Positions 47,385-60,581 of a stretch of DNA of 64,000 nt are shown here, in pieces. The notes below the pieces were generated by a model. That model saw only the letters and a list, made by a program, of their open reading frames with translations, made no database searches and was not told the origin of the DNA. The position numbers and the translations under genes were made by a program. The stretch covers positions 318,976 to 382,975 of the forward strand of contig VZRZ01001930.1 in NCBI GenBank assembly GCA_013398175.1. The letters are read 5' to 3'. The DNA is from Climacteris rufus (taxonomy: Eukaryota > Chordata > Aves > Passeriformes > Climacteridae). The stretch's first letter is position 1. Each line of letters begins with the position of its first letter.

Positions 47385-50300
47385 TCTATGGATGAAAGCA
47401 AGCACATTATTTCACCTTGGTGGAACGTGACAGTTATTAATAACCCCATTAAGAGCAGTGCCATTCGGCTCTGTTTAGGCAGGCAACGCTGGAATGATTG
47501 CTGGGAAGCGGGAGGGCTCCCCCGACTTCCTGAGTTAACAAGATGTTGTGTTGCTGAACATTGTTTTTCTGTTTGGTAACGAGCTGTGCTCGGGGTGTCG
47601 CGGGTCAGATCAATACGAGTGCTGGCCCCCTCCATCACCCCTGTGGAGAGCGGAGAAGGACAGCAGCTGAAGGATTTCTTACCATTTTTTTAAACAAGCG
47701 CTTTCCTTTACACTCGTGTTTATCACACACTTCAGAGGCAGTTTGGTTTTTTCTTTCTTTTGCAGAGAAGCTGTACTCCCCTGCCATGCAGCCTGGCTCA
47801 TGGAGAGCGTGGAGAGGGTGGCTGTAGCAGGGGTGACAGTGGGTGCTGTGGTTCCCCCCTGTGCAGCTCTGCTTTGTGGGTGTCTGGGCAGCAGGGCTGT
47901 CCCTGTGGTTTGCTGGACCCACTCTGCCAGCGGCACCACACCAGGGTGTTTTGGGCAGTCTTGTAGGCTTGCAGAGGGCTGCAGGGATGCTCTGGGCAGG
48001 CTGTGGGGGCTGCTCCACAGCCACGCAGGAGCTGCAGCTCGTGGGCTGCTCCTGACTGTGGAGGGAGGTGACACATCAGTGTAGAGCTCAGAGAAAGAGC
48101 CACAAGCAGCTGAGAGGCCTCGGCAGCTCCTCCACAGCTCCCACAGGGCTGCATGTCTGTGCCGTGGTCACACCAGGGATATTTAGGGTTGCTGAGCAGC
48201 AACGTGGGTGCACCAGGGCTCACTGGCTGTCAGGCAGGGATGTGGGGCACAGCAGCCTCTCATTAGGAGCTTGGCAGGGCTTGGTGTTTGCTGCTTTTCT
48301 TTCAAAGGAAGAAAAAACCAGAGCGTTGCATCTTGGGGGTTTTGTTTGGGAGGAGAATACCAAGAATTGTAATTCTTTTTAAAGCTGGTGTTATATCTGC
48401 ATCCATGTAGATGTGCACCCGCTCCTTTATCTCACATGGGGATAATGATGTCTGGTTCTACAGAACTTGAATAATTCATCAGCATAAACACTCGGTGCCC
48501 GGCGTGTGATGGCCCTCCCTGTGCAATGGAAACAATCCCAGGGAAATATTAAGGAATAATTTGATTTCTTGGGTCGCTGGATGGTTTTAGGGTTCAGCTC
48601 AGAGGGCCGAGGGCTGTTGACATGCAGGGGTTGGCAGCAGTGGCTGAGGGCTGCAGTTCTGGCTCAGCCCCCCTGTTCTGTGGGCAGGCTCAGCCCCTCT
48701 ATCAGCTGGGACTCAGTTTACCACTTTTTTATCAGTTAATTTTTTGGTGTTCGTGCAGCTGCTGAGTCATCTCCAGTGTCCCCAGAAAGCAGGTGCAGGA
48801 CAGGTGACTGGGACAGGTGCTCCAGCCGGTGGTGCTCTGTGCCACACCATGGGATTTGGGTCTCATTTTGTTTCCATTAGACAACTTTTCAAAACAAACC
48901 TGCATTTTATTTCCTGTAAGCAGAGCACTGCTCAGGTCCAGCTTGCTTTTCTCTTTGTAGAGAAGAAAATTGGCACATTTCCCCCTGCAAATACATTTAT
49001 TGTGCAGTAAGGGATCAAAACACCATTTAATCCTGAAGATTAAAACCTCATGTTGTCGGGGGATTCCTACGTGAAGCACTTATTTCCTTTGCACTTGTTT
49101 TCTTTCTTTCCTGATGGATACAGCTGTCTGTTCTCTTGTCACCAGCCAGACCCCTCATACCCATGCCAGGGCTATTACTCCATCACATTGCCACTCTGCA
49201 GAAAGCAGGTATTAAGCAAAACAGCATTCTCAGAAGCAGAAACCACTATTGTTAGCAAAACAATGTCTGCAAAACAATTTCCTCCTGACTGAAGCCTAGT
49301 TGCTCCCACCAGCCAGATGGGAGGGGTGATTTATGAACTGGTGGTCACACTGAGGCCGCTCCTGACCCGGGGCAGTGCCTCTTCCTGCAGGTGGGGAGAG
49401 GGAAATGGGGGGGCTCCATTCCAAGTCCTTGCACAGATGGGCATGATGCTCTCCTGCAGGGTGGTGTTTTCCCCACTACTGGCACGTTAGAGGTCACTTT
49501 GCTGCTGTCCAGAAGAGTTTTTCTGAAATGAGTCACAAAGTACTGGCTGGAGTCCCTTAGAACCCCTGAAATTTTTCTGTGTTGAACTTGGGCAAGGAAA
49601 AAGGAAAGACAGTTGGTAGAGTGGGGGGAAAAGGTGCGGTTTGTTGGGGAATATTTTCCTGACTGCAACAGCAAAGGATGGTGAGCCTCACAGTAAACAA
49701 GCCCAGGTTCCTGGGGTGGCAGAACGCCAGACCTGGAGATTCATTGCTCATTTTTTCAACAACAACAATTAGCTTCTTCAGCTAATGAGGGGTTTCATAA
49801 GCAACCATGAATAATAGTGCTTAGGGACTCTTGGCAAAAATCGGTGTTTTGAATCACACAGGCACCGTCTCATTGAAACCAAAGCAGACTCCCCACCCAG
49901 CAGTTTCCTGGGCAGACAGGCAGGGAGAGGTGTCAGCGGGGTTTGGGTGGTTTTGTTACGGGCATCTGCGAGGAGTCCCTGGAGGGAGCAACGATCCAGT
50001 TCTGCAGAGGCAGTCGGGGCTATCGGAATACAATAGCAGCACTCGGAGACGTGGAGAGACCCTTTGACTGCATCGATGGGAAGGGGAGGGACATCAATTC
50101 CATCCCTTTGAATTAATGAACTACAGTCTGAAACCCGCAGCCTGGTTAAAAGCAGTATGGATTTCACCTCCTTGCTGCTCAGAGAGGGTTCCTGTTCCCC
50201 CTGCGTGCTCCCTCCACGCTGCCCACTCCCCTCAGCATCCCTCCCCTGCCCAGCATCCCCGGGCTCCTTGCGTGCTGCTGCTCTGAGGGGAGGCTTGGGA

Positions 50301-50848
50301 ACATTCCCTGGCTTCGCCAAGAGGTGCAGGCCAAGGAAAGCAACTTCCTCTGAACCTGTTCCTTGCCCCCACGTCCTGGAGCCCCTCTGAGCACGCTGGC
50401 GTGGCAGGCTCAGAGCACAGCCGAGCGCTGCCCACCTTGCAGCGCTGAGCAGAGGGACATTCCCCGGGTGAAGGGCTGGTCACACGAGCTGGACAGAGGG
50501 CCCAACTCTCGCTGAAGCGGGGCCATTGCCAGCTCTAATCTTCAGCCTCTTCCTAAGCACGAGGCAGCATCAGCTCTCCAATTTTAATTTTATTCATACA
50601 GCTGCTATTACTCCATCTGGATCATGCAGGATGAATACTAATGGCCCTCTGGATTGTTTTAAGTGCAGATCTGAACCAGACACTTGCCTTCATTTTGTCA
50701 GGAGCTGTAGTATCACACGGAGATTTGCGGAGTTTCCTCCTAATGGATCCCTGCCAGTGCCAGCATCGGACCCTGAGGGGGGTGTGTGTGTGAGGGCAGA
50801 GGAACCCTGCCAATGCCACAGAAAGTGAGACATGGGCAACCTTCTCTG

Positions 50849-50886
50849 TATATAATATATATTCTCTCTCTCTAATATATATTCAT
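50849..50886. repeat. AT/CT simple repeat
   Basis: TATAATATATATTC, a short (TC)n tract and a second TAATATATATTC: two AT dodecamers in direct orientation around a CT run. Confidence 0.8.
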
Positions 50887-53800
50887 TTTAAATGCATATC
50901 TATAAAGTACACATAGGTTGCCCTAGGTGAGGATGCGCCAGGGGATATCTCAGTTTCTGGTGGGATCCTGGGTCTCCTCATGGGACACAGGAGCTCCCCT
51001 GCCCCATCTGTTATTATGCTGCATGAGATGATGCCCCCAGGTCTGCTCTGAGGGCGCTCCAACCTTCCGCTGCATCCGAGGTGGGAATTATTCCATTTAG
51101 CAAAGAGGATTAATGTTTCATAACAAAGGGTAATTTATTCAATTGTATGCAAAAAAGGTAGCAGTAACGCACGTACGGAGCTCGCTTTATTTCTGGCTAT
51201 TGTGTTGAAAGTTTAAATCCTGTGAAAACATTGGTAACGCCGCTGTGAATCTCTGGGGAGAACTTGACCAGCCCTGGCTGGAGTGGATTGGCTTCATTAA
51301 CTGCACTTGGCTCTGACAGAGAGGGAGCTGGCAGGGTTTCGGGGTGCACAGCCTGCTCCTGAGCAGATGGTGAAGTGCTGATCCCACAGAGAGCACTACA
51401 ACCTCCTGCCCCACCCCATGAGGGGATCCTTGAGGTGAGCCATGGGGTGCTGCTTCTTCTGGCAGCCCCATCGACCAGCAGCTGATGTGTGCATCCCAGC
51501 TCCTTTGGCATCCCTGCAGAATCAAGTCTGAAGTGCTAGAAGAGATCCCAACCCACAGGATGGCCAAGTCCAAACTGTCCACGTTCCTTCTGGGGCCGTA
51601 GCAGTTGTGTTGCTGTAACTGTGATGGGCTTGGAAAAGAAGTATGGGCACATTTAGGAAAAGCTAAAATTGTCCAGTGAATGAAGTGATGGGAAAAAGCA
51701 GACAGACTCCTGGGACATGAAAACCATTTTGTGTTTAATAGCTTGCCTCTACCCCAAGTACCTCAGGGGTCCTGGTCGCCCAGTGCCTATCGCCGGGCTC
51801 TGACAGACAGAGCAGGAGGCACTGAACAAACACAGTTGTTTTATCCAGACCAAAATGAATGGTCTAGTGCAAGCGTGTCCCTGTCCCCGTGCAGAGGCCG
51901 TGTGGATCTGAACTCCTGTGGAGGACGGTTCCACGGGCGCTGACGGCACCACACGTCTCTGCAGTGCCTCGGGAGGCATTATAGCATTTCCAGATCTTTT
52001 GTGTGGCGTGAACTCCGAAATAAGCAACCAGTAAGAGCTTTTACCTTCCAGGGAGACCATAAAGCCTCCATATCTGCATCGATCCAGCCCTGGGGATTTG
52101 CATTAATTACTTCTTCCTCCAGTGACTTTCAGCTCCGGATTCAATCTCTGGCGAAGGCACCTGCAGCACACCCAGTCCTGACAGCAACCTCAGCTGTGCC
52201 CCCTCGCCTGTCACAGCCATGCAGGGAAGTGTCGCAGCACTGAGAAAGGGACATTGCATGTTCCAGACGAGGCAGCAAATCCTCCAGCGCTGTCCCATCA
52301 CCATAGACACGGCAGGTTGGAAATCTGAATTACAGCAAGAGACTCAAGAGGTTGCTCCTGACAGAAAATAAGGTTTAAATAAAATAAGTCACTGCACAAG
52401 GTTGCTGGCTGCTGTTTTGGCCAAAGACAAAACAAGAGGTGTGAAAGGACTTTTATTTCCCACTCCTCCCCACCCACTGATTCTGCTTTCACCAAAAAGA
52501 TTCTCCCTTGGGCTAAAGACCTAATTGGCAAAGTTGCATTTATAGGGAACTTCTAAGAAAGGATTTATGAGGAAAACCTTGGAAGTCTCTTTGCTGGAGG
52601 AATGAGAGGGCTCCTTCCCTACCAGGTCCCAGCCTGCAGCTCCCCAGGGAGTGCTGTTCCTGCTGTCCTGGCAAGCAGGGCTCCAGCCCATGTCATTTCT
52701 TGTGTTCCAAACCCTGCCTTTCTGCTGAGCCCTCCAAGAGGCGTTGCTCATCCTCCTCTCTGCAGGGCTGTGTGGTACCATGGCTCTTCACATCGTTTCT
52801 GGAGGAAGGGCTCTGTGGGGACACAGCTTTCATCACCACTTCGCTGGCCGTGCCATCAAAGAGAATAGCAGATAAATTGTGGCTGGAGACGATGAAGGGG
52901 AGCGAGCCTCTGGGATTTGCTCTGGCTCCAGGACTGTGCCATGCAGTCATTAATGATCTGGAGAAGCAATATGCTGTGAAGGAACAGAATTTGTGATGAC
53001 ACACGGCTGCATCGAGTAGGCAAGTTTAAAGCAGCTGGAGAAATTTTAAGGACATCCACCAGTAGCTGGTGAGTGAGTCCCTGGCCTAGAGGTGGCATTT
53101 GTTTCCCCAATATAAAACGATGAACAGAGACTGCAATTACCTGGGCTGTTGGCACGAACATCTGCACCCTGGTTAACCCTGTCACCTGAGGAAGCTGATA
53201 CACAGCTGTGTCATAGGAAACTCCTGCACCCGTTTCCCGAAAGCCAAGAAACACAGTTGTCTCCAAAGTGTATGGCAGGGAAAATCCAGCCCTGGAAATA
53301 GGAGGTTTTAATGCTCACCTGAAAACGTGCATTCAATTCTGAGACACCTCAGAGAAGGTATAGGAGAAATAAAAATTATAGCAATACTTTCCTGAATAAG
53401 ATGAAACTGCCTGCAGTGAGTTATTGGGGATTCCAAAGTACTTAGCAGAGTTCACAGGACAAGTCTGGGGTGGTCTGGCCCCCAGACAGGCTCCTCACAA
53501 GCCAGAGGCTCAGCCCTGCTGATGGCATCCTGGGGCATGTGATGGCAAGGTGTGGTAATTCTCCAAGCCCAGGCTGCTCTAATTTTTTCCCCTTAACAAC
53601 TGAACTGATTAGAGTGAAACTTTGACTTGATGAGCGATCATTGGCGCGGTGGCAGCTGAGTGTAGCCCCTTCATTTTCTCAGGTTGTCTTTAAAAAATCA
53701 TTGGCAGCATTTCATCCCAATTTAATGCTCGGCCTCTCTGTTCCATATTCATTTCCCTCTCCCTTCTTCCCCTCCCTCATGCTTAAAGGAATCAAATTAT

Positions 53801-54639
53801 TGTTTGGTTTTTGTTCAGATGTACAAAGCAGGGACTTGTAAGGTGGCTGTTACCCTCAGTCTCTGGCACCAGGGGGACACCGGGTGTGCTCTGTCACAGA
53901 GGGAACAGGGGCAAAGCTGCAGCAAGCCCTAATTACAGGATAACATGCAAAAGCAGCTCCATATTTCTTTCTCCCAGGTTCCAACTCAGTGGAGTCCTTT
54001 ACTCCTCGAGCTCTGATGCGTTGGAAGCTTATTCAGCATTATTTCTGTTAATTAGTGGCATTAGAGCAGTTTCAGGAAATCCTGGATGAGCTCAGAGCTG
54101 TGGCTGTTGTACAGTTTATTGCCACCTTTCATCCTCCCAGGGCTCCGGCCCAGGGCAGTGCTTGTGGCCATTGCTTTGTAGGCAGAAAACACCAGAGAAC
54201 CCCATGCACAGAGTTCCCAGGCTGGAGAGGGCAGGAGCAGTGAGGTGAGGGCAGCCCAAAGCACTGTCCCAGTGTGCAGGTGAGCTGTGACATCCCAGGA
54301 CAGGGAGTGAGGGTCCTGCGAACCTCTCTGTGTCTCCCATGCACCCGAGCCCCTCAGGAGCTGAGTTCTGCTGGGTGCCTGCCCTGCAGCTCCTTCTCCT
54401 CTGCTCTCCGAGCCCTCAGTCCCTGGCAGTATCGACCCTGGCAGGAAATCACCTCCCACCTTTCTTCTGCTTTGCAAACACTGGGCAAAATATTTATAGC
54501 TGGGATCTGCAAGCTCCCAGCTCCTGCTGGGGATGCAGCTCACGTGCCACATATTTCAACAACAAGGACTTATTAAATAATAACTGACATTTACCTAGCT
54601 GCCTCTTGTCCTCAGGGCCCCTAGGACTTGGCAAACTTT

Positions 54640-54800
54640 AATTAATAGTTGTTTTAATAGTTAAATAACCTTTATAACTGCATTTCATTTATTCCAGGCC
54701 CATCAGAAATAAAGTCATAATGATCTGAGTCAAGCGATAAAACACAACATCTGGTTTAATGTTTGCAGATTATTTAATGAACTGAGGAACCTGGCAGAAG
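54640..54800. promoter_or_regulatory. Candidate conserved AT-rich element
   Basis: Unique AT-rich sequence with TTTAATTAATAG, several TTTAAT cores and AAATAAAGTCATAATG. Candidate regulatory DNA by composition only. Confidence 0.25.
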
Positions 54801-55439
54801 AACTAGATATTTATTTCCTTTTCTTCTCATAAGAACATGGGGTTTGTAGTGAGATACAGCTTGCTGCTGGGGTTTGGCCTCCTGCTTTTCTCAGCTGCAG
54901 GTTCAGCCGTGGGACCCCACATGCCCCTCCCGTGGGAACAGGGTGCCAGGGCATGACCAGAGGTGGAGTGGGAGTACACCACTGATTTATCTGTGGCTGC
55001 ATTCTCTGCCATCTGTTTTCACATGGCCCTGGGCACAGGATGAGCAGTTCCCACACAGCACACGCTTCACCGGCCACGGAGTTCCTGTGTCTGCAGAATT
55101 CGTGGTAAGGCTGGCAGTTGTCCCAGCACATCCTTCCCAGGAGCGGGTTCCAGGACAGGCAGTGCCACCTCCAGCTGCTGCTGCAGCCTGCTCCAGAGGG
55201 CAGACCGGCCCTCACGCTGAGCCCCTGCTGTGGCTCCCACCTCTGGCATGGAGCAGGCTCTGCCCCGGCTCAGCCACCTCCCTCTCTCTCCCTCACCCAC
55301 TCTCCTTCCACTTCTGACACGTTTCCTCATCTTTCTCCGCAGCCTATTACGAGTATCCTGACTAATGTTGCTTAACGCAGCTCACTCTGTGGATCCCAGA
55401 GTAGCGTCTGCACAATAAAATGAGCTTCCTCAGGCATAT

Positions 55440-56000
55440 TTTGGGTACTCGTGCTCCCCCCGCGATGTTACCTATTAATTGCACAGAGAAAATATTCCAG
55501 AAACTTACTTGTGCCCTTGAGCTACATTCATGTTTATTTCCATAACTCTTTGATACAATATTTGTCTTTGCCTGACTTAGTTTGCCAAAAGGAAAGGGAG
55601 AAGGAGGAGAAGCATATGAGGGATTTGGATTGCCTCACATCTGCCTTTCTTTAAGCAGCCCATATGGGAAAACATATTCTTCTGCACAGAATTTGTTAAA
55701 GGTTTCGTAAAACGCATTGCGTACACATTTAGCACAGAACCCAGCAATATTTATATTTAAAATGGGTCCAAACAGATCCATTTGGAGAGCGTTTGGAAGA
55801 TGTAGGGTGGCAGTGCACATTGCGAATGTAATAGTCTCGTTAGCTGGCTCAGCTTGTGGGATCTGCTCAGTGAGTTGATGGGAGGAGAAGAAGCTCCCAG
55901 TGTGGTAAGTGTAAAAATCATAATGTATGCAATGCTGTGAGCATATTTCATCTGTGACGCTCTGAAAAGGCGACATTATCCATGTTTCCCTTTAAGACAG
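55440..56000. promoter_or_regulatory. Candidate conserved non-coding element (113-codon minus-strand frame inside)
   Basis: About 560 bases of unique, evenly complex, AT-rich DNA. The minus strand is open for 113 codons (55976 to 55635), with five Cys in the second half of a protein-like but unrecognised sequence. I think a constrained enhancer is more likely than a gene, as I see no splice-linked neighbours or known domain. Confidence 0.3.
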
Positions 56001-56089
56001 AGCAGCTGAGTAAATGGGAACCGACATGAGTGGATACTTCATCTATTTCCCTGGTGTCGGTGTAAATCACGAGAGGCAACTTGCAACCC

Positions 56090-56490
56090 CTGGTGGCGCT
56101 CAGCTACCGACGCGGATCGTCCCATCGCCTCCCCTGCAGTGACTCCTGAGATCGGGGTTTGTGTGCTGGCCCGGACAGAGCAGCCCCCGGGGTGAGGGAG
56201 CAGCCTGGACCCAGCCCTCCCGGAGCACTGGTGCGAGCCCAGCGCGGCTCCCCAGAGCCCCACGGATGGGGAGTGATGGCAGGGACATCTCAAAGAGCAC
56301 ATCGTGGGTGTCTGGGTCGCGATTCCAGCAGGGTATCGGCCCCGCTATGGGTTTATTTTACAGGGATGAGATTTAAACCACGTTAGGCCCCCCCCGCCCC
56401 CGCGCACGGTGCTCGCTGCCCCGCTCCGAGCGCCGGGGATGTGAGGTCCTGCGGGCAGCAGCGACAGCCGGGGCTGACAGGCACTAATCA
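56090..56490. promoter_or_regulatory. CpG island-like region
   Basis: About 400 bases with roughly 30 CpGs, including CTACCGACGCGGATCG and a C-rich run followed by CGCGCACGGTGCTCG. The sequence CCTGGTGGCGCTC at its left edge is one base away from a CTCF-like core. Sharply AT-rich DNA follows. It could be the promoter of an unannotated transcript. Confidence 0.4.
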
Positions 56491-57589
56491 CATCCCATTA
56501 GCAGCCTTCAGCCTTCGCTGGGTTTGGTTTGGTCTGCTTTGTCTGAACCTTTATTAGATAAGCTTGAATTAGCAACAGGGTGTGAGATGCAGCAGCCTGC
56601 GTGATCCCACAGGGGCGGTGCCGTTCCGTGCCATCCCGGGCGCACGCCGCCCTGCCTGCCTGCAGCTCATTTCATTTCGTCTTGGCAATCTTCTGCTATG
56701 CACTTAAGTAAACAAAGATCAAGCTACTCAGAGCCTTAATTAGACTGCACATAAATAAGAGATTACTGGATTAGCCAGGAGTATACGTGGGAGAGTAACA
56801 ATCACAGGGAAAAAAGTCCCAGTACCAGTGTTTCCCTTGCAGCGTATCCTGGGCATCTCCCCTGTTCCTTCCCACCCCACGCTGCTGTTCTGCTCCCTTG
56901 CAAAGCAGCGGGGCTGATGTGAGCGTTGCAGAGCAGGGAGGATGGATGGTGTGGGGAGCAGTGGTGCTGGGTCCTGCGGCCGTGCCAGGAGGAGAGGCTG
57001 GTGGAGAGCTGTTCTCCCGGGATCTGCAACACGTTCTGCTCCACTGGGGCTTGCTGATTGAAGCTGAGCCATGACAATGTTTATGGCAGGTAGAAGGGAA
57101 GGGAAGGCAGGATCTCTGCTGCTTGCACCCGAGAAGACCCTCTGGGTCTGATTCAAAGGTCAGAAAACATGGCAGAAAAATGGTTTCACTGCTTTCCCCT
57201 TTTCTTGGCATGGTGTGGGATGGAGGGATGAGGCAGGGGAACATCCTTGCTCTGCCCCAGTGGAGGGACTGCTGCTCTGGAATGCCTCACTGCCCACTTG
57301 CAGCAGCAGAGGATTCCCAAAAGGCATAAAATATTACAAGAAGATGCTTTTCCAGCCAAGGTGCTGACACAGCACCCTCCGTATTTCTTAACCAGGAGCG
57401 ATGTCTGAGTTATCTCAACCTAAAGCCTGAAATATACATTATAGGCTGTGTCTTTCTGTGCTTTATTTGGGCTGTAAAGTGATATCTTATTATTTCTCCC
57501 TCCTGGGCATCCTTTAATGAATCTAGATTTGAAAGTGAAATATTTATTGTATTTCGGGAGCTTAAGCATGGCAGAAGAGGAGGAGGGAT

Positions 57590-57597
57590 ATGCAAAT
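57590..57597 (+). promoter_or_regulatory. Perfect octamer ATGCAAAT
   Basis: ATGCAAAT, the classical POU/OCT site, overlaps the palindrome GCAAATTTGC. It lies in an AT-rich block, and its function is only suggested. Confidence 0.3.
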
Positions 57598-59153
57598 TTG
57601 CCAGAAAGCATTAAAAAAGGTCTCCTCTTTACTAAGAAAAGAAGATGCAAGTGTGCATCTATCAAGCCTTGGAATGGATGTCCCAAAAAAGGGTGTAATG
57701 GAGACGTGGGGAACAGGACTCCCCCTGGGAACCACCCCATTCTAGCTCCTCTCAAACACTCTGGGAACGGAAAGTCAGACCTGGAGTCAGAGATGGGTCT
57801 CATTGTTCTTAGACCTCAGCCCGGTCAACGCAGTGCTGTGGAAAAATGCAGAAGAAAATATTTTTCTGTAAATAAAGCAGAAACAAAGCAATAAAGCCAA
57901 GTGTATCAACAGTGGTAAATGCAGAGTTAATGCAAAAGTTGTCAGCAGCTCTCCCTTACCTGAACCCGAGAGAGAACAAGGTGTGCAGCTGCAGCAGTAC
58001 AAGGGGCCCAGCTTCATGGGAATCCACACATTTGTTTAAAAAAATAAATATTCTGCCCTCTTCCAGAGCCTAAATGAAGAAAGCTAATAATGGGTTATGA
58101 TTCTGTGACTTCAGACCATTGTAGTCTTAGTATTTCACGGAGCAGAGACACAGAGCGCATCATATGTGAACAGCACCATTGGCTTCAGCTGCTGCAAACA
58201 ATATGGTGCAGAAACAATTGAACTAAAAAGAAATTACAGCTATTTGGGGAGGTGGTGACTCTACTGCATAAAGGGGAGGCTGCAGGCGCCAAGTCAGGCA
58301 TATGCTTTAAAAAATCAGGATAAAAATCACTGGGTTTGATGCTGGAGAGATTTTTGGTGGAGAGGGAACTGCTCTGTCAGCGTTATATATGGGCAGGGAG
58401 GATGGAAGAGGAGGCCTTGCCTATATGGGGAATTGTGTTGGGTTTGGGCGGGCTGGTATGAATCTCTGTTTGTGCTTTTAAGTCTCAGATGTATCATCCA
58501 GCCACCGCAGCTTAACAAGTTGTTGTTTGTCAGCTGTGCTGTAAGTCACCGTGGGCGTGCTCGGCACCCAGCTCGGGGATGCCATAAAGCTCGGCAGATT
58601 GTGCCTTTCATCTGTTCTCATTCCAGTGCTTTTAGCTTAGACTAGTTCCTAATCATTACAGAAACCCCAAACGAGGCTTGTTTCTAACAAAACAGTCACC
58701 TGGGCAGAGTTTTCTTGCATCTTCACTGAGTTGTGCTGGGCGTTGCATCCTTCATCTGGGTAACCTGGCACCGGCCCTGCCCCAGCCGTTCCTCTGGCAC
58801 GCTCCCCACCTCTCTCTGCAGCACCGGGGACACCCCAGCCTTGGGGACAGCGTGGTGGCTTCTGCAGGCCTCAGGTCAGAGCCGGGCTGCCACCCACTGC
58901 ATCCCTCTGCTGCCTCGGTCATCTCACGTTCAGGCAGAAAACGGGAGAGGAGGAAGAGATGCAGCAGCAGGATTGAAATGTTTCAGCCCTTCTGGGCTGC
59001 AGTGTGGCAATATTTCATTCCAAAACAGATTTTTCACTTGAAATTTGTTAAATGGTGGATGTCAGCCGGGAAACTCAATGTTTTGATGGCTAGAAGGGGA
59101 ACTTTTTCACAGTGATTGTGAAGTGTCTGATTCTCAGCTCAGAGCACACAGAC

Positions 59154-59167
59154 ATAATATATATTAT
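59154..59167. repeat. 14-bp AT palindrome in an AT-rich island
   Basis: ATAATATATATTAT is a perfect palindrome at the start of some 70 bases of almost pure A/T (59151-59226). This is an easily melted, cruciform-prone site. Confidence 0.7.
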
Positions 59168-59422
59168 ACAACATACAATACCGTATTTAATATATAATAC
59201 ATCTACTTCTGTTTATATTAAATATTCGCCCCACGACCATGGCTGATTTAGCAAAGAAAGGGGTTAGCCACAGCCTGGTTTGAAGGGAGCAGTCTGTCAC
59301 CCAGAGAAATAGAGCTCTGTAGATCTTCCAGCATGTCTCAGGGAGGGATGAAGTGCTGACACCAAACCCTCCTTCCCAGATGGCTGACACCGCATACAGA
59401 GGAAGCACCTGAAGTTGTCACA

Positions 59423-59440
59423 GGTGGTGGTGGTGGTGGC
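59423..59440. repeat. Short (GGT)n trinucleotide tract
   Basis: Six consecutive GGT-type triplets in intergenic DNA. Confidence 0.7.
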
Positions 59441-60566
59441 ACAGGTCACTGCATGGTGGTGTCACCTGAGGGTCCTGGCCCAAGCACACAACCCTGGAGC
59501 ACCTGTGCCAGCACTGACATGAGTCACTCCACACTTCTTCACTTCTCCAAAGAAGGTTCTGAACTGATAAAATAGACATTTTCTGGTTTTCTGAAAAATT
59601 TTCACCTGGCTCTGGCCATTCTCCTCTCCTAGAACAACCAAATTTCACAGTAAATCCATCACTGCAGCAGCTGCTTGACACTGTCTTTGTTCCAGCTCCT
59701 GGAAGCTCTTGTTGTCCCTCCTTCTACCTCCACAAATGCCACCTGTGGTACTGGTCCTCCACTCCCAGCCCATTCCTTTCCATTTGAGGGACACTTTCTT
59801 CCAGCAGAAGGTGAAACAAAACCTTCCACACCCTGTTCCACGGTGTTTTACCTGTCCCAGCCCCGCTGACCCCCATCCTGCTGCTCACTGCCAGACACCA
59901 GGCAAGGACACCCGGGCAACAGCAAGGACCCCTCGCCAGCCCAGCCAGGCCACAGGGAGATACTTTAGGAGATGTCCTCTATCCTCTGTCCCCTCTCCTC
60001 TGTCCCCAAGCACAGCCCCAGCTTGCTGATGTGCAGTTCCTGAGCAGCTGGACAGCTGATGACATGAGGAAGTGGAAGGATGTGTTCAAAGCATGCTGAT
60101 GTTTTGGCAGATGAGGTTAAAAAAATATTATTTGGACTGGGACTTACACGTCCAAATGCAAACAGGGAACGTGACCTGGTCTCTGCTGGCTCGAGTGTCA
60201 TCTGGCATGGAGAGGTCTGTGTGCCCCCTGTGCAGGAGGGTCCCCCCAGCCCTAACACTGCTCCCGGGGAAGGAGCTGTTTGCTGCTGTCAAGTGAAGAA
60301 ACTCTGTCTGTGGCTTTGCTACTTGATGTGCTGGGAGCTCCCGGGAGGTGGGGGAATTGAAGACAATGCTTTTTTTCTTTATTTGCTGGGCAGAGACACA
60401 AGGAAAGCTGGGCAGAGATACAGGAAAAGCGTGTGAGGGCTCCCAGCAGTGTAAGAGTCTGGATATTCTTGTGGTCAATCACAGTTCTTAACCTTTCTCG
60501 CTCCTGCAGCGAGTCCCCTCGGGACTGTTTGCATTTCGATTTCAAGGTTTCCTCTCTGAAGGCAAA

Positions 60567-60581
60567 GGGGGCGGGGGGGGG
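60567..60581 (+). repeat. G5-C-G9 run
   Basis: Five G, one C and nine G. A slippage-prone, quadruplex-capable tract, though it lacks four separate runs. Confidence 0.85.

Noticed and set aside
54061..54552. 163-codon minus-strand frame
   Set aside because: GC-rich, overlapped by other open frames in the same interval, and no recognisable family.
56085..56100. CTCF site at CCCCTGGTGGCGCTC
   Set aside because: The highly conserved A of the core (CAGGTGGC) is replaced by T, so a confident call is not justified.
57517..57894. 125-codon frame with a Lys/Cys-rich middle
   Set aside because: Protein-like in places, but no known domain, no splice context, and it spans an AT-rich block that is more likely regulatory.
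58085..58115. GGTTATGATTCTGTGACTT as a CR1 3' end
   Set aside because: A single short match to the terminal repeat motif without preceding CR1 sequence.
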